The notes beneath the pieces are model-generated. The model made no database searches. It was not told the DNA's origin and worked only from the letters and a program-made list of their open reading frames with translations. From Cylindrospermum stagnale PCC 7417 (GTDB taxonomy: Bacteria; Cyanobacteriota; Cyanobacteriia; Cyanobacteriales; Nostocaceae): a stretch of DNA of 64,000 bases. Positions 32,769 to 41,768 of this stretch are shown here, piece after piece. The stretch covers positions 2,992,501 through 3,056,500 of the forward strand of contig NC_019757.1 in NCBI RefSeq assembly GCF_000317535.1. The letters are read 5' to 3'. The translations under genes were made by a program, and so were the position numbers. How positions within the stretch are numbered: the stretch's first letter is position 1; every line of letters begins with the position of its first letter.

Positions 32769-33773
32769 TTGCAGACAATTTTTAGCAAACATCGCCTACT
32801 CTGGGCAGTTTTACTCCTCAGTAGCGCCTTAGTAGTAACACTAGCCCTGTCTCTTTCTCAAGGTGCAGTACCTTTGAAAGCTCCTGAACTTTGGCAAGCA
32901 ATTCTCCACCAAGGCGATCCTGTTAAACAGACGATTCTCTGGGATTTGCGACTCCCGCGCATTGTGGCGGCGCTGATTGTCGGTGCAGCTTTAGGAATGT
33001 CTGGCGCACTACTGCAAGGAATGTTACGCAATAGTTTAGCCGATCCATTTATCCTCGGCATTTCCGCAGGTGCTGGACTAATTGTGATTCTGATGATCGT
33101 TTTGCAAATCTTCCCCATGGCGATTCCCTTAGCGGCATGGCTGGGTGCAATTTTGACCTCTGTCCTAGTAATTTTACTTGGACGCACGGGGTCGGGAATT
33201 TCTATTGAACGGTTGATTTTAGGTGGGGTAGCGGTGAGTTCTTTATTGGGTGCCCTCCAAAGTACACTGCTTTTACTAGCCGAAGATGGTCAAATTCAAA
33301 TCGCGCTGAGTTGGCTGGTGGGTAGTCTGAATGGCCGGGGTTGGCAAGAAATTACAACGGCTGGCCCCTACATTATCGCCGCTTTGCTGATGGGGTGTTT
33401 GCTGGCGCGATCGCTCAACGTGTTAGCTTTGGGTGATGATTTAACCGTGGGTTTGGGAGTATCCTTAATGCGATCGCGCCTTTTAATTGGCGGTGTCGCC
33501 ACTTTATTAGCCGCAGGTGCAGTCAGTATCAGCGGTTTAATCGGCTTTGTCGGACTGATTGTTCCTCACGGTGTCCGTCTAATTGTGGGTACAGATCACC
33601 GCTTTGTTTTACCACTCTCAGCGCTGGCAGGTGCGTGGTTACTCATCTTTGCAGATTTACTCTCCAGGCTCGGAGCAGTAGAATTACCAGTAGGTTCTGT
33701 CACTGCCTTATTAGGTTCGCCGTTGTTTATCTGGTTACTTTATCGTCGTTCTGGCAGTTTGAGTAAACTGTAA
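32769..33773 (+). CDS. FecCD-type ABC permease (siderophore/heme/B12 uptake)
   Basis: 334 residues with about nine or ten membrane helices and the family motif LRLPRIVAALIVGAALGMSGALLQ (read as LRLPRIVAAL then GAALGMSGALLQG), plus DPFILGISAGAGL and GLIGFVGLIVPHGVRL. The permease moves an iron-siderophore, heme or cobalamin across the inner membrane. The only in-frame start near the N terminus is TTG 32769. It pairs with the ATPase gene 42 nt downstream; no binding-protein gene is in the window, so substrate is open. Confidence 0.88.
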   Translation: MQTIFSKHRLLWAVLLLSSALVVTLALSLSQGAVPLKAPELWQAILHQGDPVKQTILWDLRLPRIVAALIVGAALGMSGALLQGMLRNSLADPFILGISAGAGLIVILMIVLQIFPMAIPLAAWLGAILTSVLVILLGRTGSGISIERLILGGVAVSSLLGALQSTLLLLAEDGQIQIALSWLVGSLNGRGWQEITTAGPYIIAALLMGCLLARSLNVLALGDDLTVGLGVSLMRSRLLIGGVATLLAAGAVSISGLIGFVGLIVPHGVRLIVGTDHRFVLPLSALAGAWLLIFADLLSRLGAVELPVGSVTALLGSPLFIWLLYRRSGSLSKL

Positions 33774-33814
33774 ACAGTTGCACTCTTGAATTTTCCTATT
33801 TTGAATTTCTAAAA

Positions 33815-34591
33815 ATGCCCCTCGAACTGCAAAATCTCACAGGTGGTTACACCAATACACCAATTATTCAAAACATTAACCTCACCTTACAAACAGGAGA
33901 ATGGTTAAGTTTAGTTGGCGCTAATGGTTCCGGTAAGTCAACATTACTCAAATTGCTCAGTCGCATTCTTTCGCCACAGCAGGGAATAGTGCTACTCGAT
34001 GGTAAAGCAATTCACTCTCAACCCCCAAATTTAGTTGCTCAAAAATTGGCATTGTTACCGCAACAACAAACGGTTCCTGTGGGCTTAACAGTTCGGCAAT
34101 TAGTTGGTTTAGGACGTACGCCCCATCAGCCTTGGTGGCAATGGGAATTAACCGCCGAAGATTGGCATAAAGTAACAGCAGCAATCAAAAAAACACAACT
34201 TGAAAACTTAAGCGATCGCCTAATCGAAGAACTATCCGGCGGTGAAAGACAACGGGCTTTTTTAGCTTTATCTCTGGCACAAGAACCAAAAGTTTTATTA
34301 TTAGATGAACCCACAACCTATCTAGATATTAACTACCAACTACAACTCTTAGAACTACTCAAAGATTTAAATCAGCAGCAAAAACTAACCATCGTCACAG
34401 TTTTACACGAATTGAATTTAGCAGCGCGTTACAGTTCCCGTATTGCCTTATTAAAACAGGGTCATCTTCGGGAAGTTGGCACACCAGAAGCAGTGCTAAC
34501 ACCAAACACCATCGCTCAAGTTTTTGGGGTAGAATCTGTGATTATTCAGACGCCTGTGGGGTTGCAGGTTTGTGCCCTATCTCCAGTGTGA
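33815..34591 (+). CDS. FecE-type ABC transporter ATPase
   Basis: 258 residues: Walker A GANGSGKST (about 37-45), signature LSGGERQRA (about 140), Walker B LLLDEPTTYLD (about 160) and the switch His in VLHELNLAARY. The C terminus GVESVIIQTPVGLQVCAL is typical of FecE/BtuD-like ATPases. It powers the adjacent FecCD permease in ferric chelate, heme or B12 import. Same transcript as the permease. Confidence 0.9.
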   Translation: MPLELQNLTGGYTNTPIIQNINLTLQTGEWLSLVGANGSGKSTLLKLLSRILSPQQGIVLLDGKAIHSQPPNLVAQKLALLPQQQTVPVGLTVRQLVGLGRTPHQPWWQWELTAEDWHKVTAAIKKTQLENLSDRLIEELSGGERQRAFLALSLAQEPKVLLLDEPTTYLDINYQLQLLELLKDLNQQQKLTIVTVLHELNLAARYSSRIALLKQGHLREVGTPEAVLTPNTIAQVFGVESVIIQTPVGLQVCALSPV

Positions 34592-34745
34592 ATTTAGCTC
34601 ATTAAAAGCACTTTGTTATTATCCCCAACTGGTTGCTCCACGTTGAGGTTTTTGTTAGCAACAAATGTTTTGGGGAATTGAATGTAAGCCGCCTAACTGA
34701 TAAAGACAAATATTATTTATCCTTAAAATGATAAATTAAAGTGAT

Positions 34746-34836
34746 GCATAGTGGAAACCTACCCTCAGACAGATGTCCAAGCTAGGGATCTGTAATCAGA
34801 AGGCGCATAGGGTCTACGACACTCTAGTGAATATGC
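34746..34836 (+). promoter_or_regulatory. Candidate structured leader RNA
   Basis: Nested complementary segments: GCATA (34746) / TATGC (34832), ACCC (34761) / GGGT (34810), and ACAGAT (34769) / ATCTGT (34788) around a 13-nt loop. The block ends 65 nt before the next gene's ATG. It looks like a riboswitch or other leader element but matches no class I recall; the rest of the 34592-34901 gap shows nothing else. Confidence 0.35.
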
Positions 34837-34901
34837 AAAGATGTTTTTCAATCATCGAAGTATGGGAAAAGTGACCAAATGTTTGCATTTTATCCAAATG
34901 T

Positions 34902-35258
34902 ATGACTCAGTGGTTAGGATTATTGATTTCCTTGGGAATTGAAGTGCCAGTAGTGTTAATTATGTTACTCACTACACAGCAACTGTCTTCTCGTTTGGAT
35001 ATTTGCAGTGCGTTTATTCTAGCCTGCGCGGCAACTCTCTTAACTCATCCCTTAGCTTGGGAAAGTAACCAAATGCTGATGCCTTACATGGAATTTCCTG
35101 TCAGGGCAACACTTATAGAGGGTTTGGTAGCGATCGCTGAAGGTATTCTCTATTGGCTGATTTTAAAATTGGGTTGGCAAAAAGGCTTGCTTTTGTCCAT
35201 TATTGCCAATGCAACTTCGTTTTTAGGAGGTTTGCTAATTGATGAATTGTTTAGATGA
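34902..35258 (+). CDS. Small four-helix membrane protein
   Basis: 118 residues, mostly hydrophobic: about four membrane helices (LISLGIEVPVVLIMLL, ICSAFILACAATLLTHPL, LIEGLVAIAEGILYWLIL, LLLSIIANATSFLGGLLI). No motif recognised. It may be led by the structured RNA at 34746-34836. Its convergent neighbour is a broken membrane-protein gene that ends 6 nt away. Confidence 0.6.
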   Translation: MTQWLGLLISLGIEVPVVLIMLLTTQQLSSRLDICSAFILACAATLLTHPLAWESNQMLMPYMEFPVRATLIEGLVAIAEGILYWLILKLGWQKGLLLSIIANATSFLGGLLIDELFR

Positions 35259-35264
35259 TCAACA

Positions 35265-35680
35265 TTAATCATTCACTTTGGTTTCTTCTGGGGTTGCCAA
35301 AGCTAAAAGTAGAATCGGAATTTCCACCCAAGCATGAACTGCTGCTGCAATTCCATACACAGCACGGGCATTGATGAATGATCTGGCAAAACCGATAAAT
35401 AACAACGCACTCAGTAGCGTAACCAACCATCGAAACTGCTTTTGTTGGTGCCAGGGGAAGAAACCGTTAGTTGTTCTCCATTGATTGGCGTTATCCCACT
35501 GAGGCAACACACCAATAACTACCGCATAGTGCATGGAATGTAAAAGCGATTATCGACGTAATGTAGTTCTGTTAAAATATGGGTAAGCCCAAATGTTGCC
35601 AAAGTAAAGGTGTAAGTAGCTAGGGGAAAAGCTACAGATAATATTGCGCTTATCAAGACTAAAACAATCGCAGCAGCCAT
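35265..35680 (-). pseudogene. Frameshifted polytopic membrane protein
   Basis: ATG 35680 opens a frame for 53 residues (membrane segments AAAIVLVLISAILSVAFPLA; then THILTELHYVDNRF) that stops at 35519. The other frame continues to 35265 with ATG 35534, WRTTNGFFPWHQQKQFRW and two further membrane helices. The HILTELHYVD motif just before the break and the smooth continuation suggest one gene split by an indel or deletion. A sequencing error cannot be excluded. Confidence 0.6.
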
Positions 35681-35695
35681 TGACGCATCAAATTT

Positions 35696-36373
35696 CTATG
35701 ATGATAAATCATGATTTTTAGAAAATATTGATTTCCTATAGACCAACATAATACCAATTAGCGATAATCCGGGAATTATCAGGTTTAAAAGATTAAGCCC
35801 GTTACTTCCAGAAGGGAATGGTCGGTTATTTTGTGTTTGATAAGCTTTTATTTCTGATTTTCCCGGTTGAGAAGTATAAATAACTTCCTTGTATCTTAAA
35901 TTGAGAGACTTTTGTTTGATAGCTACAATTTCTAAAACATCAGTGACTTGCTCAATGCCATATTTGTCTGGTAGGGTTCTCAGAGGATAAATCTCATCCT
36001 TTGCTGGAATTAATTTAGATTTTTTAGAATCAAACTTAATCAATGATTCTCCCTGCTGATTGGTAATAATATCCTGAAACTTAACGTCAGTCTTTTTTAT
36101 AGCATAGACATTGCTATACTCTCGATACCCATTTAATTCCAAACATTTATCTTGTTTGATAATTTTGTTATATGTGGGGATAGAGGGATTTGCTGACTTG
36201 ATATATGCAATTAAGTAATAGTTGGGATATTGGTTAATATTCGCTATTTTAAAACAGTAATCAACAGGAGATGCTCCGGGAGTTATTACATCTGCCCAAA
36301 CAGCAGGCAATTGGATGCAGGCTAGTAGAGTCCCTAAAACTAATATTTTCTGGTTATTTTTCCGAGATTGCAT
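35696..36373 (-). CDS. Exported membrane-anchored protein, unknown
   Basis: 225 residues: signal peptide (ILVLGTLLACIQLPAVWA), extracytoplasmic domain with YCFKIANINQYPNYYLIAYI, and a C-terminal membrane helix (LNLLNLIIPGLSLIGIMLVY) followed by a short basic tail. This topology places the domain on the periplasmic side. The fold is probably beta-rich; no family recognised. It lies 15 nt upstream of the broken membrane-protein gene on the same strand, perhaps one operon. Confidence 0.6.
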   Translation of the reverse strand: MQSRKNNQKILVLGTLLACIQLPAVWADVITPGASPVDYCFKIANINQYPNYYLIAYIKSANPSIPTYNKIIKQDKCLELNGYREYSNVYAIKKTDVKFQDIITNQQGESLIKFDSKKSKLIPAKDEIYPLRTLPDKYGIEQVTDVLEIVAIKQKSLNLRYKEVIYTSQPGKSEIKAYQTQNNRPFPSGSNGLNLLNLIIPGLSLIGIMLVYRKSIFSKNHDLSS

Positions 36374-36580
36374 GAGGCTTAATAAAAATAGCTAACAGTT
36401 AACAGTAATAGTTTATCTGAATCATAGGTTTTGTAACCATTCACGGGGTAAAAAAGCGATGTCTACGAAGGTCTAAGCCTACGCCAAAAATTGCTATAAA
36501 AATATTCAATGTGTAGAGTGCACCATTCGCAGTGTAACCCACCGCTACGAATGGTGAGTTACTGTTAAATTTTGAATTTT

Positions 36581-37243
36581 TTAAGACTTAGTTTCCTGTG
36601 TTTGTGCGTTGATAACTCCACTCCAGTCATCATTTGTCACCGCCGCTTCTAGTTGACTTCGCCGTTCGGACTCTATTGCATCCACTGTTTCCAACTCTTT
36701 AGAGAGGCTACTGTCAGCCATTGCTTTCCGCAACTTTAGCTTTTTCTCCTCATAGGCAAGGCGTTCTGCTGCTGACATCACCGACGAAGCAACTTCCCCC
36801 ACTGTACTCGCCCACATCTTACTTTCGGCAGCATTACCGGGGGGAGTGTTTTCCAATTCTGCTATCCAGGCATCGCGCAAATCTTCCATTTCTTGACGCT
36901 TGGGGAACTTGAATGGTTGCACACGCACAAAAGCGCACTTTTGCTCGCCATTTTGAGCAAGATGACCATTCAAGGAAAGCAAGACATTTCGAGAATAGCC
37001 TATGTACTGCGTGCGGCGTTCGGTGTTCAATACCGCATAAACACCTGCAATTTTCCCATTAAGAGCAACGCCACGCCAAGCTTCAAGGGGGATAATTTCT
37101 ACCCCATTATTTGCTAACTCAGGAGTGACACTCACCTCAGTAGCGCCGTGTTCATCGTCAGAACTGTATAAAAAATTATGCAGTCCCTGGTGGCTGACTG
37201 GTACAGCTTGATGTTCAATTGGCAGATTGTTCTGAGTTTCCAT
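36581..37243 (-). CDS. GIY-YIG-domain protein
   Basis: 220 residues from ATG 37243, which has AGAGGAAAT upstream (the longer frame to 37462 runs through HIP1-rich spacer). GIY-YIG core: GVYAVLN (67-73), TQYIGYSRN (78-86) with the conserved Arg85, then a helix. The C-terminal half is a charged helical region (AERLAYEEKKLKLRKAMADS). GIY-YIG domains cut DNA in homing, repair or restriction enzymes; proteins of this kind are common, single-copy and uncharacterised in cyanobacteria. No neighbour hints at a pathway. Confidence 0.75.
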   Translation of the reverse strand: METQNNLPIEHQAVPVSHQGLHNFLYSSDDEHGATEVSVTPELANNGVEIIPLEAWRGVALNGKIAGVYAVLNTERRTQYIGYSRNVLLSLNGHLAQNGEQKCAFVRVQPFKFPKRQEMEDLRDAWIAELENTPPGNAAESKMWASTVGEVASSVMSAAERLAYEEKKLKLRKAMADSSLSKELETVDAIESERRSQLEAAVTNDDWSGVINAQTQETKS

Positions 37244-37485
37244 GATATTTCCTCTTTGTGCAATTAATTTGCGATCGCGCGGGGCGCCCTTTATCAGGCG
37301 ATCGCAATCTATAGCCATCCTACTAAATGATTCATCAAACTCTGCTACTCTGGGTGAGCGATGGACACTCGGCCCGCTTTCCAGCGATGGGCTGCGCCCC
37401 ACCGTAGGTGATTGCGCTATTTTCAGAAGCCGAGGAGCGTCTACGCGCCCAGCGATCGCCAATCAACCGCCAATATTCTCAGAGT

Positions 37486-38415
37486 ATGAAGCAATTAACG
37501 CCCAAAAATTGGATTTTTATTCAACAGCGGTTAACACCTTATTTATTTTTACTGCCCGCCTTAATTATTTTAGGTTTAACCGTATTTTGGCCCGCACTGC
37601 AAGCATTTTACCTCAGCTTTACCAGCTACCAAGATATTGGTGAAGCCCCGCACTGGATAGGTTTTGCCAACTTCCTCCGCTTATCAAAAGACGCAGTTTT
37701 TTGGAAAACCTTAGAAAATACTTTTCTCTATCTTGTTGGTGTTGTCCCAATTTTAGTTGGGCTACCCTTAGGGTTGGCGATTTTGGTAAATCAAAAACTA
37801 CGGGGGATGAATTGGTTTAGAGCCGCTTATTACACTCCAGTAGTAATTTCAATGGTAGTTGCCGGCATAGCTTGGAAATGGTTGTATGCAGAAAACGGCT
37901 TACTAAATCAATTGCTCAAAACTGTGGGGATTTTTCCCGAAGGAATTCCCTGGCTAACTAGCCCAGCAAAAATTTTGGGGATTGTGCCAATTTCTCTAGC
38001 CAGCGTCATGGCTGTGACGGTGTGGAAGGGGCTAGGCTACTACATGGTAATTTATCTAGCCGGATTACAATCAATTCCCGCCGATGTTTATGAAGCCGCA
38101 GCAATTGATGGCTCAGATAGTATTCGCAAACATTGGGATATTACCATACCTTTAATGCAACCATATTTAGCCCTAGTGGCGGTAATTTCCGCTATTTCTG
38201 CCACCAAAGTTTTTGAAGAAGTCTATATTATGACCCAAGGAGGCCCACTCAATAGCTCAAAGACAATTGTTTACTATTTGTATGAGCAAGCATTTAGCGA
38301 TTTGGAAATTAGCTATGCCTGCACAATTGGGCTAGTACTATTTTTGATTATTTTGGGTTTATCAATTTTGAGATTAGTCATTAATCAGCCAGATAGCAAT
38401 AATCTCAATATTTGA
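37486..38415 (+). CDS. Sugar ABC transporter permease (MalF/UgpA type)
   Basis: 309 residues, six membrane helices, and the cytoplasmic EAA loop YEAAAIDGSDSIRKHWDITI near residue 200 that docks on the ATPase. ATG 37486 is preferred; a longer frame to 37408 lies in GC-rich spacer. Closest in pattern to permeases for glycerol-3-phosphate, maltose or other oligosaccharides (GGPLNSSKTIVYYLYEQAF). The partner permease, binding protein and ATPase genes are not adjacent, so the complex is encoded elsewhere. Confidence 0.87.
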   Translation: MKQLTPKNWIFIQQRLTPYLFLLPALIILGLTVFWPALQAFYLSFTSYQDIGEAPHWIGFANFLRLSKDAVFWKTLENTFLYLVGVVPILVGLPLGLAILVNQKLRGMNWFRAAYYTPVVISMVVAGIAWKWLYAENGLLNQLLKTVGIFPEGIPWLTSPAKILGIVPISLASVMAVTVWKGLGYYMVIYLAGLQSIPADVYEAAAIDGSDSIRKHWDITIPLMQPYLALVAVISAISATKVFEEVYIMTQGGPLNSSKTIVYYLYEQAFSDLEISYACTIGLVLFLIILGLSILRLVINQPDSNNLNI

Positions 38416-38640
38416 TATGGCACAAAAATATAGATAATTATTTATCTGAACGACACTGCAACAGGATATTTGTCATAACACAACTTTCTACACAATAGTT
38501 GAAAATAGTCCATAACATGACTTTTCTCACATTTATATTCGTGACTTACGACTCATGTTTAAATTCAACTCTGATTCTATAGTTGAGGCAACTGGAACCT
38601 CAGCCAGAATCAACTAATTTCATTGTGAGAAAAACCTACT

Positions 38641-38949
38641 ATGCGTTTGCACAAATCTCTAATCCTGATTGGTACAGCCAGTTTAATTGCTTTGGGTGGT
38701 ATGGCAGCAACTCCTGCCCTAGCTGATAACCGCTACGATTATAGAATTAACCGACAATCAGAAATTCGTCAGGGACAAGAAATTCGTCGGGCACAAGAAA
38801 TTCGCCGCCAACAAGAAATTCGTCGGGCACAAGAAATCCGCCGCCAACAAGAAATTCGCCGGGCACAAGAAGCTCGTCGGTTACAAGAAATCCGTCGGGC
38901 ACAAGGATCTCGTCGGTTACAAGAAATTCGTCGGGGAACCCGATATTAA
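38641..38949 (+). CDS. Secreted Arg/Gln-rich hexapeptide-repeat protein
   Basis: 102 residues: signal peptide (LILIGTASLIALGGMAATPALA, cut before DNRYDY) then about ten tandem copies of a 6-residue unit R-R-x-Q-E-I (RRAQEI, RRQQEI, RRLQEI). At DNA level the unit is 18 bp with synonymous variation. The mature protein is strongly basic and probably a single helix or coil; it may bind an acidic surface, polysaccharide or membrane. No family recognised. A terminator follows at 38990. Confidence 0.7.
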   Translation: MRLHKSLILIGTASLIALGGMAATPALADNRYDYRINRQSEIRQGQEIRRAQEIRRQQEIRRAQEIRRQQEIRRAQEARRLQEIRRAQGSRRLQEIRRGTRY

Positions 38950-38989
38950 GGCAGATTATCCTCTTGACTTTTTAGTTATTTGACAATCC

Positions 38990-39007
38990 CCACGGCTTCG
39001 GCCGTGG
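38990..39007 (+). terminator. Rho-independent terminator with TTCG loop
   Basis: CCACGGC-TTCG-GCCGTGG followed by TATTATTATT; ends the repeat-protein transcript. Confidence 0.75.
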
Positions 39008-39157
39008 TATTATTATTAATCTTGTTGCCTGGGAAATTTTGAAAATCTTCTTTCAAACTCAACTACTCACCATAAGATGGAAACATTCATACTTTTAATC
39101 TTCCACTTATGAGATATCCTTCCCAGATCATTATGCTGTTTTGCTTAACTTAGAATT

Positions 39158-39697
39158 TTAATCAGAAGAGATAGCTTCCCAACCATTTGGCTCTAATAAA
39201 TGCAAATGCCCATCTGGATATGTTGTGAGAAATAATCTGACCTGAGCATCTAGAGGTAAATTAGAATCTTGACTTGTGACGCCAGTTGCTCCTCCTCGCC
39301 GCCTATATTTTACCTCTATGTTTTTTCCTGGTTTGGGAGCATCCGATGGTGGAGCAAAAGAACCGTCAGGACGTTTGCTCCCTGATTCTGGTATCCACCT
39401 TTTAACACTTTTGACTTCTACAATAGCGGTAAATTGATGCTCACTGCCCAACTGTACTTTAACCTCACGACTAGAAAGACTTTTAACCTTTCCTACCACA
39501 ATACAACAAGCCGATTCTTCCAGTTCATCGGTAGATAAAGGTGTCCGGTGAGCCTGTGCAGTTTGTGGCATCGCCAAGATCCCAACTATATTAATTAGAA
39601 ATCCACTCAAAATGAGAGTCCAAATCATATCAGCTTTTCTCTCAAATGCCTTTGTCTGATACAATTTGAATCTATCAAACATATTCATCATTGCCAT
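39158..39697 (-). CDS. Secreted protein of unknown function next to the calpain-like gene
   Basis: 179 residues. Signal peptide (IWTLILSGFLINIVGILAMP, cut after AQA) preceded by a charged N terminus; the true start may be a later Met (39691 or 39628). The mature part begins with a Cys pair (EESACCIVVGKV) and is beta-rich (SLSSREVKVQLG; LRLFLTTYPDGHLHLLEPNGW-like end). Ten nt separate it from the upstream calpain-like gene, so they are co-transcribed. It could be an inhibitor or immunity partner, or just a neighbour. Confidence 0.6.
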   Translation of the reverse strand: MAMMNMFDRFKLYQTKAFERKADMIWTLILSGFLINIVGILAMPQTAQAHRTPLSTDELEESACCIVVGKVKSLSSREVKVQLGSEHQFTAIVEVKSVKRWIPESGSKRPDGSFAPPSDAPKPGKNIEVKYRRRGGATGVTSQDSNLPLDAQVRLFLTTYPDGHLHLLEPNGWEAISSD

Positions 39698-39706
39698 TCC
39701 TCTTTT

Positions 39707-41680
39707 CTATTTATTTGGAAAGCTACCAATATCAATTCTGTAGTAATATTTTGTGAGATCACTCAACTCTAACCAAAATTCCCTTGTATCGTTTGCCTGA
39801 TCTTCTATTACCTCAAGTTTTCCGTTAGGGAAACGAGATTTCCGACCATTTTTCTGCCAAGGATTACAGAGTTTGACCCAATGAAACTTACCTACTTTCT
39901 GATCTTCAGGATTCTGAGAGTTTGTTGTCCGAACGGCAAGAACTGAGTAGGCATGACCTGAACTCACTCCATCGGGAGTTTTCTCTTCTACTCCGGTTCC
40001 TTTTCCTATGGAACTGTAGGAGCTTGCTGCTACAACCTGACCACCATTCAAGGCTACTTTGATTTTTTCAAAGGTATCCAATTGGGTTTGGGAATAGATT
40101 GCTGTCCCCGATTCCCCAGGGAAAATTTGCTGGGCTTGCAGCCATTGCATCATGTCATCTTTAAAGGCTTGATTTTTGAATAATTCGTCAATATCTTTCA
40201 GTGTAATTGCATTGCTGTTGCCCTCTAGTTTGTTATCTCTTATATCGATAGATGCTCTGTCATGAGACTGATCGACAAACTTTTGTTTTAAATTGTTTCC
40301 TTTAACACCTTTAAGAAAGGTGATCCATTGATCAACCTTATTCTGATCATTCTTAAATATTCCCATTAACAGCTTCATAGAAGAATAATCATCAGGCGTT
40401 TTTGAGTATTTTACCTGATCGTATTCCGTAACTGCTCCTGCGTCCCAGGGAAGACTCACTTTATTGGGGGTGATAATCTGTTTTGTATTGTCTTTTGCAA
40501 CAATGTCCTGCCGCTCTTCATACTGCTTTTTATTCTTGTTATAAGTCGGTCCACTTTTTAAATCCAAGGTGGTTGAGGGTTTGCCCAATAACACTTCAAA
40601 GGCATAACTAGACAATCCACCATCCATGTTCTCGTAAGCAGGAGTTTTGCTAATAGGAGCCAGGCCTGTTCCTGTAAAGCAACCTGCTGCATAAGCTTTT
40701 TGGATCATCCGCACCCAGAGAGCGCCATTATTATAGAGTTCTACCCCATTTCTATTTATAGGAACAGACTTTTCTACCTTGATATATTGAGGTGTAAATT
40801 TTGGGTTTTGGTAGTCTGTCTGATCGACTTTATATAATCTTACCGTAACATTACTGTCTTGATCTTCCCGAACTATCTCCTTAATATAATCAGGCTTTTG
40901 GGCAGCAATACTCGCAAGTGCAGCCTCTAAATAGCAATCTCCCAAGCCTGTTTGTCGAACATCATCTGGTGAAGGTTTCCATCTGGGGTCTGCTGGGAAG
41001 ACAGGAGTATCAACTTTCTTGAACCCTGATTTTACTTCCGTTAAGTTTTCTTTGGCTACCCAGAGATCACCAAGCTTAGAGAAAACGATATATCCACCAT
41101 CCTTCTCCAGTTTGATACTGACTAGTAAGTCTTGACTTTCCGGCTTTGCCTTTTTCTTTGAGCCGTCATCAGACAAATGATAAAACTCTTTCCCGGCGAG
41201 AATTTTGGTTGCTATCCCTCTATCGGTCGCAAAGAAATCAGGATTTGGCAGTAGGGCCGCTGCTTCAAAAGGATCAGAATGGACTGATTTAGCTGATTTA
41301 GACGGCGGTGGTGTTATGGCTGTCTCGTTATCAGCCGGAGCAGTTGACGCTATCTCTTCTGGATTGGAGGTTTTTTTGGCTTGTGCGATCTGCTGAAAGC
41401 AGCAGCGCTTCGCTATCGCATGCTGTTTCTGTAATAATTGGATCTGTATTGGCTCTCTTATTAGGGAACGACGAGTTAATAGCGCTCCATTTATACAGTT
41501 ATCATCAAGTGGCTCTGAATTTTCTGACTTAGCCTGTAAATCAGTTGTTTGCTCCGCTTGGGGTGTTGCTGTCTGTATTTTGGGCTGGTGGACGAAGGGA
41601 CGCGGTGCGAACTGATTCGACATCGGTGTATCAGCGTTCTGGGAAGAAGTTTTAACAGTTCTATGTTCCCTGCTATACAT
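39707..41680 (-). CDS. Calpain-like cysteine protease, candidate secreted effector
   Basis: 657 residues. The C2-type papain/calpain triad is complete: Cys249 in TGLGDCYLEAAL, His576 in SSGHAYSVLAVR, Asn606 in KLCNPW. The N terminus (about 1-55: SSQNADTPMSNQFAPRPF, TTDLQAKSEN) resembles leaders of cyanobacterial DUF4157/eCIS-type cargo proteins; an unstructured Pro/Thr-rich linker follows. No signal peptide. Calpain-domain proteins in bacteria act as toxins or processing proteases. I kept ATG 41680, since the preceding residues fit the leader pattern. Confidence 0.75.
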   Translation of the reverse strand: MYSREHRTVKTSSQNADTPMSNQFAPRPFVHQPKIQTATPQAEQTTDLQAKSENSEPLDDNCINGALLTRRSLIREPIQIQLLQKQHAIAKRCCFQQIAQAKKTSNPEEIASTAPADNETAITPPPSKSAKSVHSDPFEAAALLPNPDFFATDRGIATKILAGKEFYHLSDDGSKKKAKPESQDLLVSIKLEKDGGYIVFSKLGDLWVAKENLTEVKSGFKKVDTPVFPADPRWKPSPDDVRQTGLGDCYLEAALASIAAQKPDYIKEIVREDQDSNVTVRLYKVDQTDYQNPKFTPQYIKVEKSVPINRNGVELYNNGALWVRMIQKAYAAGCFTGTGLAPISKTPAYENMDGGLSSYAFEVLLGKPSTTLDLKSGPTYNKNKKQYEERQDIVAKDNTKQIITPNKVSLPWDAGAVTEYDQVKYSKTPDDYSSMKLLMGIFKNDQNKVDQWITFLKGVKGNNLKQKFVDQSHDRASIDIRDNKLEGNSNAITLKDIDELFKNQAFKDDMMQWLQAQQIFPGESGTAIYSQTQLDTFEKIKVALNGGQVVAASSYSSIGKGTGVEEKTPDGVSSGHAYSVLAVRTTNSQNPEDQKVGKFHWVKLCNPWQKNGRKSRFPNGKLEVIEDQANDTREFWLELSDLTKYYYRIDIGSFPNK

Positions 41681-41768
41681 TAACTTAATCCTTTATATAA
41701 ACAATGAAGTAGTTTAGTAAGTGATTCTACTCTTACTAATTGTAACCTCTGCTTCCTGCTTCCTTCAA

